A stretch of 26,745 bases of DNA, taken from positions 1-26,745 of the forward strand of contig CAZGOM010000070.1 in NCBI GenBank assembly GCA_964527265.1, given 5' to 3'. Under the pieces are notes generated by a model that was not told the origin of the DNA, ran no database searches, and saw nothing but the letters and a program-made list of their open reading frames with translations. A program made the position numbers and the translations under genes. Source of the stretch: CAZGOM01 sp964527265 (lineage in GTDB: Bacteria > Planctomycetota > Phycisphaerae > Phycisphaerales > Phycisphaeraceae). Positions within the stretch are counted from its first letter, which is position 1, and each line of letters opens with the position of its first letter. Of the stretch, positions 14,254-20,525 are shown in pieces.

Positions 14254-15738
14254 TTGACAATACCGACATCTGCAGCTGCGCAAGAGCCTAGGTTAAAACC
14301 ACTTATGCGACACCGGGTTTTCTTTTTTCGGGACTCAAAAGGAAATCAAATATCGCATTCATTTAATTTCTCGAGATTGTCTTCATTTGCAGTTATTGCC
14401 TTAGCCTCGTTATCCGCTTTCTCTCTCGCCCTCGCCCAACCCGCCGATCTTCCCCCCGATGACGCCGACATCTCCTTCAAGTCTTACCTTAATACCTCAC
14501 TCCGCAAATCCCAGAATTTCGAGCTCGATGAGGTCCGCAGAGATCTCCTCTCCCCTGATTTCGCATCTGTAAAAACCTGGATCGCAGCCAACGACGAATA
14601 TGTCGAGATTATTCTCAAAGGCCTCAAGGCTTCCAAACAAAAGAAGCTCGACGCCGCCCTCACCGGCATTGTCGATATCCCCCTCAGCAGCAAAAAAGCT
14701 GCTCTCGTCCCCGATCTCACCGTCGACGAAATCTACGATAAGTACGCCCCCATCCTCGCTGCTCTCCCGCCCATTCCCGCCGCCGCGCCCCACCCCGGTG
14801 ACGTCGAACTCTACCTCAAGGCGTACCGCGAAAGCGCCCGTCAATACGCCAACGGCGCCATTGATGTCGCCTTCAAAAACAAACGCATCGATCCGCATCA
14901 GGCCGCCCGCCTCTGCCTCACCACCTCTCTTGTTTGTTTCACCGATGAGAATTGGACCGACGAGGTCTCCACCCTCCAGCCCGACTGGATGAAAAACAAA
15001 GACCTCGCCTTCACCGCCGAAAACTACTGCCTCTACCTCAAGCGTTACCGCACGGCCTACTCCCTCAACAAATCCCTCCTCGCCCCCCGCGCGGCTTCCA
15101 CTTCTCAGCTCTCCTTCATCGACTACCTCGAATCTGCCTCCCGCCTTCGCCTTGAGCAAAAGGACGTCACCCCCGCCTATCAATGCGCCATCGCCGCACT
15201 CAAGGAAGCAGACCTCATCAGGGACAATCCTGCCAAGGTCCGCCTCACGCTCCTCACTGCAGAGATCCAGAGCTTTGCTGGCAACGACCAGATCGCCGCC
15301 GATCTGGCCAAAGGCATTCTCCCACGGGCCACGGCCCCTGAAGACCGTCTCCGTGCCATGCTCCTGCGTCTCAAGTTCCTCTTTCAGGACGGCCAGTACA
15401 AAGACCTCCTCAACGATGTCGCCGCATACAAAGCCGACCCCGCCGCCTCCCCTGTCATGGACCGCTTCCTCTACATGGAATGGCTCACACTCGTCCGCCT
15501 CAACAAAGATCAGGAAGCCAAATCCATCGGCGACAAGATCACCCGTGATTTTTCCAACAGTCAATTCGCCAGCGAGATCCGTTACCACAACGCCGTCCAG
15601 TTCCTCGCCCAGGGCAAATACGACGACGCCTCAAAGGAACTCGAAATCATCGAGCAGCGTTACTCCGACTCTCCCGCCGCCAAGCAGGCCAAGCAGATCC
15701 GTGCATCTCTCGACAAAGCCCGCAAACCCAAAACCTGA
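14254..15738 (+). CDS. Exported TPR-like protein
   Basis: The 494-residue product starts at TTG 14254, supported by AGGGGAG at 14240-14246 with seven bases between. An internal ATG at codon 18 has no ribosome site. The N-region is long (about 40 residues), followed by a hydrophobic stretch (SSFAVIALASLSAFSLALA) and likely cleavage near ALA-QP. The rest is helical; clear TPR-like units are in the C-terminal third (AEIQSFAGNDQIAADLAKGI, LLRLKFLFQDGQYKDLLNDV, AVQFLAQGKYDDASKELEII, EQRYSDSPAAKQAKQIR). The gene is divergent from the three-gene TPR run and may be co-regulated with it from the shared spacer. No enzyme domain is seen; a periplasmic scaffold is the likely role. Confidence 0.75.
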   Translation: MTIPTSAAAQEPRLKPLMRHRVFFFRDSKGNQISHSFNFSRLSSFAVIALASLSAFSLALAQPADLPPDDADISFKSYLNTSLRKSQNFELDEVRRDLLSPDFASVKTWIAANDEYVEIILKGLKASKQKKLDAALTGIVDIPLSSKKAALVPDLTVDEIYDKYAPILAALPPIPAAAPHPGDVELYLKAYRESARQYANGAIDVAFKNKRIDPHQAARLCLTTSLVCFTDENWTDEVSTLQPDWMKNKDLAFTAENYCLYLKRYRTAYSLNKSLLAPRAASTSQLSFIDYLESASRLRLEQKDVTPAYQCAIAALKEADLIRDNPAKVRLTLLTAEIQSFAGNDQIAADLAKGILPRATAPEDRLRAMLLRLKFLFQDGQYKDLLNDVAAYKADPAASPVMDRFLYMEWLTLVRLNKDQEAKSIGDKITRDFSNSQFASEIRYHNAVQFLAQGKYDDASKELEIIEQRYSDSPAAKQAKQIRASLDKARKPKT

Positions 15739-15815
15739 CCGCCCATCACCCGCTTTTTGATTCACATGGGACGCTGCGCTCAAGGCTCCAAAGTTTTCGC
15801 ATTCCGGAAAAATTC

Positions 15816-15853
15816 TTGCCTCTATCTACCCCTCGTAATAACATGGTAGTAAC
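15816..15853 (+). promoter_or_regulatory. Promoter and putative operator of the toxin-antitoxin pair
   Basis: TTGCCT (15816-15821), a 17-base spacer and TAACAT (15839-15844) resemble a housekeeping sigma promoter. Direct repeats GTAATAAC (15835-15842) and GTAGTAAC (15846-15853), one helical turn apart, overlap the -10 box, a natural place for antitoxin autorepression. AAGGA follows just before the ATG of the antitoxin. Confidence 0.5.
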
Positions 15854-15870
15854 AAGAAAAGGACACTCCC

Positions 15871-16098
15871 ATGATCAAGACACTCCAGAAAGTCGGCAAC
15901 AGCAAAGCCCTCATCCTCGACAAAGCACTCCTCGAACAGCTCGGCATCCGCGACGACGACCAGGTCCAGCTCACCATCGACGGCCCCAACCTCACCATCT
16001 CCGCCGCGGGCCCCACCATCTCTGACGCCGAGTTCGACAAAGCCGTTGATCGCGTCATGACCAAATACGACAAGGCCCTCCGGAACCTCGCCAAATGA
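15871..16098 (+). CDS. AbrB/MazE-family antitoxin
   Basis: The 75-residue protein has an N-terminal SpoVT/AbrB swapped-hairpin DNA-binding domain (residues 1-47: LQKVGNSKALILDKALLEQL, GIRDDDQVQLTID). A short C-terminal helix (ISDAEFDKAVDRVMTKYDKA) would bind and neutralise the toxin. An AAGGA site lies before the ATG. Its stop overlaps the start of the Doc toxin by four bases (ATGA), the usual antitoxin-first arrangement. The direct repeats over its promoter fit autoregulation. The classic Doc partner is Phd; an AbrB-type partner is a known alternative. Confidence is high from motif plus context. Confidence 0.85.
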   Translation: MIKTLQKVGNSKALILDKALLEQLGIRDDDQVQLTIDGPNLTISAAGPTISDAEFDKAVDRVMTKYDKALRNLAK

Positions 16099-16496
16099 TC
16101 GATCCACACACCCTGCGCCACTCCTCCATCGAACAGATCCTCCGCGCACACCAGAAAAGCATCCAAACCTATGGTGGAGACCCAGGCCTTCGTGGCCTGG
16201 GTCTCCTCACCTCCGCCCTGGCCACACCCAGGCAAACCTTCGGCGGCGAATTCCTTCACCCAGGCCCCGCCGAAATGGCCGCCGCTTATCTATTCCATCT
16301 CTGCATGAATCACCCTTTCGTCGACGGCAACAAGCGCATCGGCCTCCTCGCCTCGATCCTGTTTCTCACGCTCAACGGCTACGCCTTCACCGCCACCCCA
16401 GCCCAGGCCGAAGCCATCACCCTCAAAGTCGCCTCCAGCCAATGTTCCAAGTACCAACTCATCCAATGGTTCAAACGCCACATCACCCAACCCTGA
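16095..16496 (+). CDS. doc: Doc-type (Fic fold) toxin
   Basis: The 133-residue protein has the Fic/Doc active-site motif HPFVDGNKR (residues 73-81) and the usual Doc N-terminal part (YGGDPGLRGLGLLTSALATP). Doc toxins phosphorylate elongation factor Tu and stop translation. The canonical Doc motif reads H-x-F-x-D-A-N-K-R; here Gly replaces Ala, as in many Fic proteins. The length is close to the 126 residues of phage P1 Doc. No inhibitory alpha helix of the Fic type is seen, so control would depend on the antitoxin. The gene overlaps the antitoxin gene by four bases. A perfect 13-base-pair hairpin lies within codons 28-38. Confidence 0.88.
   Translation: MIDPHTLRHSSIEQILRAHQKSIQTYGGDPGLRGLGLLTSALATPRQTFGGEFLHPGPAEMAAAYLFHLCMNHPFVDGNKRIGLLASILFLTLNGYAFTATPAQAEAITLKVASSQCSKYQLIQWFKRHITQP
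16176..16206 (+). other. Strong hairpin inside the toxin gene
   Basis: GGAGACCCAGGCC at 16176-16188 pairs perfectly with GGCCTGGGTCTCC at 16194-16206 around the loop TTCGT. It lies about 80 bases into the doc frame. It may slow translation or affect transcription or stability of toxin mRNA, or be a chance result of Gly/Leu codons. Confidence 0.45.
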
Positions 16497-16498
16497 CC

Positions 16499-16917
16499 TT
16501 CCACGTCAAAAACACTCCGCTTTTCCTCCAAACCCATTCAAAAACCAGCAAATCCCGCATTTACCCCCTAAAACCCACCCCCAAAAAAAGCCCTTGAATC
16601 AAGCCTTTTTTCACATCCGCTCACCCAGCACACCTCAATCGAGGAAACTTCTCATCACCTTCTCAATCCCCTGATTCCCCCAGATTTTATATTTAAAGAT
16701 AAACACCGATCCCAAAAGATAAGCTTTTCACTCTCTGCCAACTGAAAAAAACGTCCGCTAAAAAGCTTGAAATCAACTAAAACTAACTCAAAGACAAGAT
16801 TCCCCCACCTCCTCCTTCATGCTTCTCAAACCCAGACCCCGTTCCCCCGACCCCAGACCTGCTCCATCCGCTACAATATTCCCCCAATTACCCTAGCCCA
16901 AACCGAAGGACACATCC
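16499..16917. other. Intergenic region after the toxin-antitoxin pair
   Basis: The 419-base spacer is A/C-rich on the plus strand and holds no convincing gene. It contains the C-rich repeat copy 2 (16829-16860). GAAGGA at its right edge is the ribosome site for the next gene. No clear terminator for the toxin gene was found. Confidence 0.5.
16829..16860 (+). repeat. C-rich dispersed repeat, copy 2
   Basis: AACCCAGACCCCGTTCC followed by CCCGACCCCAGACCT is similar to copies 1 and 4 (core GACCCCAGACC). It lies 57 bases before the start of the Ldh-type gene, in sense orientation. Confidence 0.5.
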
Positions 16918-18012
16918 ATGGAATTGATCCTCCCCGTCTCCCTCCACAACGCCATCGTCGAAGCCGGTTACAAAAAACGCGGCTACACCCAGGAAGAAGC
17001 CTCCCAGGCCTCACGCTTTTGCGAACTCGCCGCATGGCACGGGATCAAGACGCATAACGCCTTGAAAGCACTCCACTTAGATGATCACTTCGGCTCCGGC
17101 AACACCAAGTCCAAAGGCTGCGTCCCCGGCGCCAAAATCGAAAAACTCCCCACCAAATTCAAAGCCGTCCAGCGCTGGAACGCCAACAAAAAACTCGGCC
17201 AGGCCGTCGCCTTCGAAGCCATGGACACCTGCATGAAGCTCGCCGATGAATTCGGCGTCGGCATCGTCGCCGTCGATCAGGCCTTCCACTACCTCTGGGG
17301 CGGTGGATACGTAATGGACGCTGCTAAAAAGGGTTACATCGCTTACACCAACTGCACTGCCGCCCTCGCTGAAGTCGTCCCCTTCGGCGGCAAGTTCCCC
17401 ACCCTCGGCACAAACCCCCACTCCTGGGGCTTCCCCACCACCGACGCCATCGGCTATCCCATCGTCATCGACTGGGCCACCTCCACCATCGCCATGGGCC
17501 GCGTCCAGCAGTTCGTCCGCGAAAACAAGCCTCTTCCCCCCGGCTCCGCCGTCGATAAGGAAGGCAAGGAAACCTCCGACGCAACCAAAGTCTCCGCGCT
17601 CCTCCCCTTTGGCGCCCACAAAGGCTACGGCCTCTCCTTGATCGACGAACTCTATGCCGCTTACATCGGCGGCTCGCTCCCCACCATTCGCTCCCGTCCC
17701 GAAATCGCCCCCCAAGGCGAAAAAACCACCCCTAGCTTCTTCTTCCAAGTCATTCACCCCGAAGCACTTAACACTTCCAGCTTCCCCCTCGGACGCAACC
17801 AGAGCAGCAACGTTAAAGCCGTCGTTAAAGACATCCTCTCCCACGGCAACGAAAAATGCATGCTCCCCGGCCAAATCGAGCACGAAGCCGCCCTTAAGTC
17901 CCAGAAAGCCAGCGGCCTCGTCTTCACCGAAGCTGAAATCGCTGAATTCGCCAAAATTGCCGCCGAAGTCGGCGTCCCCTTCGATATCAAATCCCTTAAG
18001 CCCTTCGCCTGA
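16918..18012 (+). CDS. Ldh-family (malate/L-lactate/ureidoglycolate-type) NAD(P)-dependent oxidoreductase
   Basis: The 364-residue protein matches the MDH/LDH2 family, which is unrelated to Rossmann-type malate dehydrogenases and includes YlbC/AllD and DpkA. Recognisable parts are the WHGIKTH region near residue 41, GIVAVDQAFHYLWGGGYVMD (about 118-137), FGGKFPTLGTNPHSWGFPT (about 160-180), and the late PFGAHKGYGLSLIDELYAAY helix (about 222-242). The family reduces 2-oxo acids or cyclic imines with NAD(P)H; the substrate cannot be fixed here. ATG 16918 follows GAAGGA with good spacing. The gene is followed by a strong hairpin and a phosphatase gene on the same strand. Length is normal for the family. 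Confidence 0.8.
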   Translation: MELILPVSLHNAIVEAGYKKRGYTQEEASQASRFCELAAWHGIKTHNALKALHLDDHFGSGNTKSKGCVPGAKIEKLPTKFKAVQRWNANKKLGQAVAFEAMDTCMKLADEFGVGIVAVDQAFHYLWGGGYVMDAAKKGYIAYTNCTAALAEVVPFGGKFPTLGTNPHSWGFPTTDAIGYPIVIDWATSTIAMGRVQQFVRENKPLPPGSAVDKEGKETSDATKVSALLPFGAHKGYGLSLIDELYAAYIGGSLPTIRSRPEIAPQGEKTTPSFFFQVIHPEALNTSSFPLGRNQSSNVKAVVKDILSHGNEKCMLPGQIEHEAALKSQKASGLVFTEAEIAEFAKIAAEVGVPFDIKSLKPFA

Positions 18013-18031
18013 AAACTCTTATCTTCACCCC

Positions 18032-18061
18032 CGAGCCACTGGCGTCTGCGCCAGTGGCTCG
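18032..18061 (+). terminator. Hairpin after the Ldh-type gene
   Basis: CGAGCCACTGGCG at 18032-18044 pairs perfectly with 18049-18061 around a TCTG loop. It begins 20 bases after the stop of the dehydrogenase gene. The downstream U-content is weak (TTGG), so termination may be partial and the phosphatase gene may receive read-through. Confidence 0.6.
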
Positions 18062-18123
18062 TTGGACCGTTGAACGCCATTCCGTGTTCATATTGTCCAT
18101 AACCCACAAGTAAGAAAGCCTTT

Positions 18124-18891
18124 ATGTCCACCCCAGCCCTCAAAGACCTCCTCGAAGTCGCCGTCGAAGCCGGCTACGCTGCCGGTCGCCGCACTCTTGC
18201 CTACTTCAACAACGGCACACCCGTCGACTGGAAAAGCGATAACACTCCCGTCACCCAGGCCGACCGCGAAGCCGAGTCCATCATCCGCGCCAAGATCCTC
18301 AAGCATTTCCCAGACCACAGCATTCTGGGCGAAGAGGAAGGCTCCGTCGTCGGTCATCCCGACTACAAATGGGTCGTCGACCCCATTGATGGCACAAAAT
18401 CCTTTATCCATGGCGCACCCCTCTACGGCGTCATGATCGGCGTCGAAATCAAAGGCGTCACCCGCGTCGGCCTCATCTATCTCCCCGCACTCGATGAAAT
18501 GGTCCATGCCGCCGACGGCATGGGCTGCTGGACAAACGGCCGCCGCGCCCGCGTCTCCACCGTTAAGTCCTTGTCCGAAGCCACCTTGCTCGTCGGCAGC
18601 CCCTTCCGCTCCGTCACCGATCTCCCCGCCTTCTCCACCCTCGTCGATAAAACCCGCTTAAACCGCGGCTGGGGCGACTGCTATGCCTACGCCATGGTCG
18701 CCACAGGACGCGCTGAGATCGCCGTTGACACCCGCATGGCCCCCTGGGACGCCGGCCCGCTCCCTGTCATCCTCAGCGAAGCTGGCGGCCGTTTCTCCGA
18801 CTTTAAGAACAACGTCTCCATCTACTCTAACCAGGGCGTCGCCACCAACGGCCTACTCCACGACGAGGTCATTAAGATCCTCGGCTCGTAA
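18124..18891 (+). CDS. Inositol-monophosphatase-family phosphatase, HisN-like
   Basis: The 255-residue protein has all metal-binding motifs of the family: GEEEG at 69-73, DPIDGT at 86-91 and WDAGP at 208-212. The segments DPIDGTKSF and RGWGDCYAYAMVATGRAEIA are closer to the histidinol-phosphatase (HisN) branch than to true inositol monophosphatases. HisN removes phosphate from L-histidinol phosphate in histidine synthesis, using magnesium. No other his gene is in the window, so the substrate is uncertain. The ATG at 18124 follows AAGAAAG. It lies 111 bases after the dehydrogenase gene with a hairpin between. Confidence 0.82.
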   Translation: MSTPALKDLLEVAVEAGYAAGRRTLAYFNNGTPVDWKSDNTPVTQADREAESIIRAKILKHFPDHSILGEEEGSVVGHPDYKWVVDPIDGTKSFIHGAPLYGVMIGVEIKGVTRVGLIYLPALDEMVHAADGMGCWTNGRRARVSTVKSLSEATLLVGSPFRSVTDLPAFSTLVDKTRLNRGWGDCYAYAMVATGRAEIAVDTRMAPWDAGPLPVILSEAGGRFSDFKNNVSIYSNQGVATNGLLHDEVIKILGS

Positions 18892-18921
18892 ACCCCTACC
18901 AAAATTAAACTAAAAACAAAA

Positions 18922-18951
18922 ACGGGCCGATCCTGAAAAGGATCGGCCCGT
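18922..18951 (-). terminator. Rho-independent terminator
   Basis: ACGGGCCGATCCT pairs with AGGATCGGCCCGT around a GAAA loop, a perfect 13-base-pair stem. On the minus strand it is followed by TTTTTGTTTTTAG, an excellent U-tract. It also stands 30 bases after the stop of the HisN-like gene and may stop plus-strand transcription less efficiently. Confidence 0.8.
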
Positions 18952-19040
18952 ATCATTGACTCGAAAGCCCCCGATAACCCGGCACCCCGATCATGCGGGC
19001 GCATGTGCTTCCATCTAACGAACCAAAAGATCAAAAATTA

Positions 19041-19073
19041 AAAACGCCCTGTCGACCGAAGTCAGACAGGGCG
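19041..19073 (-). terminator. Rho-independent terminator of the zinc-ribbon gene
   Basis: CGCCCTGTC at 19045-19053 pairs with GACAGGGCG at 19065-19073, with an inner GAC/GTC pairing around CGAA. On the minus strand it is followed by TTTTTAATTTTTGA. It lies 140 bases after the end of the gene at 19214-20353. Confidence 0.75.
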
Positions 19074-19213
19074 CTTCCGGGGGCAAGTGGATATCTGTCC
19101 TAATATTAACGCTTCTCCTTTGCGAATCAAGAGGCCCATCAAGAAATTTCAAAGTTTTTTCAGTGGTTTTGTGTCAACATCTCAAATCACTTTAATGCTT
19201 TATTTTGCAAATG

Positions 19214-20353
19214 TTAACGTTCCGCTGGCACCGTTTCCGCTGATGAGTGGTCGAATCGTTCCCGCATCACCTTCAGCGTCTTGGGAAACTCACTTTCTTT
19301 TAGTTCAATATTCAACTTGATTCGCCACAGACGCGGCTTGGAAATCAACTTCGCCAGCGCCTCATCACATCCCGCCTGCGCCCGCTGCGCCGTCAAAGCC
19401 AAAGTCGTCAGCTTAGGCAACCCATCAATCAACCGGATATCCGCCTCACCGATAGGCCTTCCAAAATCGATCGAAAGAATCTCAAGTCCCTGTAACGACT
19501 TAAGTTGCAGCAATTCCGGCACAGGCGCATTCACCGCCTCGATATCCAACTGCGTCAGCGTGGTCATCTCTGACAACGCTTCCAGCGTTTTCCCATCGAT
19601 CTGGCTTTTCATAATCGCCACATGAGACACCGGCCCGATTTTCGTGAGCAACTCAAACAACTTGTCGTCCGCCGCCGTCGCCCCGCTGATCTCCACCCAT
19701 GCCACAGGTTCAGGATACACCGGCGCATACCGCCGGTAGTGGTTCCCCGGCCAAAGCACCCAATGGGTAAAAAACATCCACCATTGCAGCCCACGAGGCA
19801 AATTCGGGTCCCACGGCTTAAGCGTCACATTCTTGTAATCCGTCAACGACGCCGCTACATCCAGCGCGTCTTCTTTCCCGGGGATCCATACCCGACACAC
19901 TTGCCACGAAACCCACAGCCGCGGCTCCACGTCGTCCGGCCACCTCGGCTTGTTCGGATAAACGTATGGCCATCTCAGCGTCGCCGTCGCACCTGAGTCC
20001 TGTATCACCTGCAATTGCGATACCCGGTAATGAAGCACAAGGGCCCAACTGAAAAATGTCACCCCCATCCAAACCACCCATGCCATCGGAATACAAAGCA
20101 AAAAACATACAACTAAATGCCTCTTGTTAATCAACTTATAAACATCACGTCGGGTGGCCTTCACCCCAAACCCACACTCCGGACACTTCTCCCCGCTCAT
20201 CCCCGTCAAGTCATAACCGCAAGCACGGCAAACAATCGCGCCCTTCCTCTTCCCCCGCGGCCACCCCCGCCACACAATCCACACCCCAACCGCCGCTAAC
20301 AGCAGCGGCAGCCCAAAATCAAGCGCAAGTTCCACTCCAAACCAGAAAGTCAT
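19214..20353 (-). CDS. Membrane protein with zinc ribbon and leucine-rich-like repeats
   Basis: The 379-residue protein starts with a membrane helix (about 10-30), then a cytoplasmic zinc ribbon CRACGYDLTGMSGEKCPECG (42-61), a module typical of planctomycete membrane proteins. A second membrane segment follows (about 79-104). The rest is probably outside the membrane. The part from about 225 to 365 has leucine-rich-like repeats (MKSQIDGKTLEALSEMTTLT, QLKSLQGLEILSIDF, LIDGLPKLTTLALTAQ). Leucine-rich repeats bind proteins; the partner is unknown. It has its own terminator (19041-19073) and starts 83 bases after the secA terminator, so it is a separate transcription unit. ATG at 20351-20353. Confidence 0.75.
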   Translation of the reverse strand: MTFWFGVELALDFGLPLLLAAVGVWIVWRGWPRGKRKGAIVCRACGYDLTGMSGEKCPECGFGVKATRRDVYKLINKRHLVVCFLLCIPMAWVVWMGVTFFSWALVLHYRVSQLQVIQDSGATATLRWPYVYPNKPRWPDDVEPRLWVSWQVCRVWIPGKEDALDVAASLTDYKNVTLKPWDPNLPRGLQWWMFFTHWVLWPGNHYRRYAPVYPEPVAWVEISGATAADDKLFELLTKIGPVSHVAIMKSQIDGKTLEALSEMTTLTQLDIEAVNAPVPELLQLKSLQGLEILSIDFGRPIGEADIRLIDGLPKLTTLALTAQRAQAGCDEALAKLISKPRLWRIKLNIELKESEFPKTLKVMRERFDHSSAETVPAER

Positions 20354-20435
20354 CTATGGGGTTTCCCCGGCGTTATCGCAGGTACTCAGTAGAACAAGAC
20401 GCACCACTCCCGGCAATGCCCGAAAATCCCTCCCA

Positions 20436-20470
20436 CAAAAAAACACAGCGGGCCATAAAGCCCGCCGTGT
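20436..20470 (-). terminator. Rho-independent terminator of secA
   Basis: ACACxGCGGGC at 20460-20470 (minus strand) pairs with 20443-20453 with one mismatch and a six-base loop, followed by seven T on the minus strand (20437-20443). It begins 55 bases after the secA stop codon. Confidence 0.85.
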
Positions 20471-20490
20471 CTCTTCTTTGGTTTTTCTGG

Positions 20491-20520
20491 ACAGAACCCA
20501 AAACCCAGAACCCAAGACCC
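20491..20520. repeat. C-rich dispersed repeat, copy 3 (degenerate)
   Basis: ACAGAACCCAAAACCCAG followed by AACCCAAGACCC resembles the other copies. It lies directly after the secA stop codon (antisense orientation relative to secA), between the gene and its terminator. Confidence 0.4.
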
Positions 20521-20525
20521 AATCT

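Larger units (their letters stand above)
18892..19213. other. Intergenic region with two minus-strand terminators
   Basis: This 322-base spacer lies between convergent genes. It holds two terminator-like hairpins (18922-18951 and 19045-19073), and between them a GC-rich stretch (about 18965-19015) with the 7-base word CCCCGAT repeated and no convincing frame. The rest (19080-19213) is AT-rich and shows nothing. Confidence 0.5.

Noticed and set aside
14497..15588. 363-codon minus-strand frame opposite the exported TPR-like gene
   Set aside because: Gly/Glu/Val-rich composition is the mirror of the real gene's codons; the plus-strand gene has signal peptide, ribosome site and repeats.
16580..16620. 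A-run and T-run around CCCTTGAATCAAGCC as a terminator for the toxin gene
   Set aside because: The arms do not pair well once a minimum loop is allowed; the match is mostly A against T runs.
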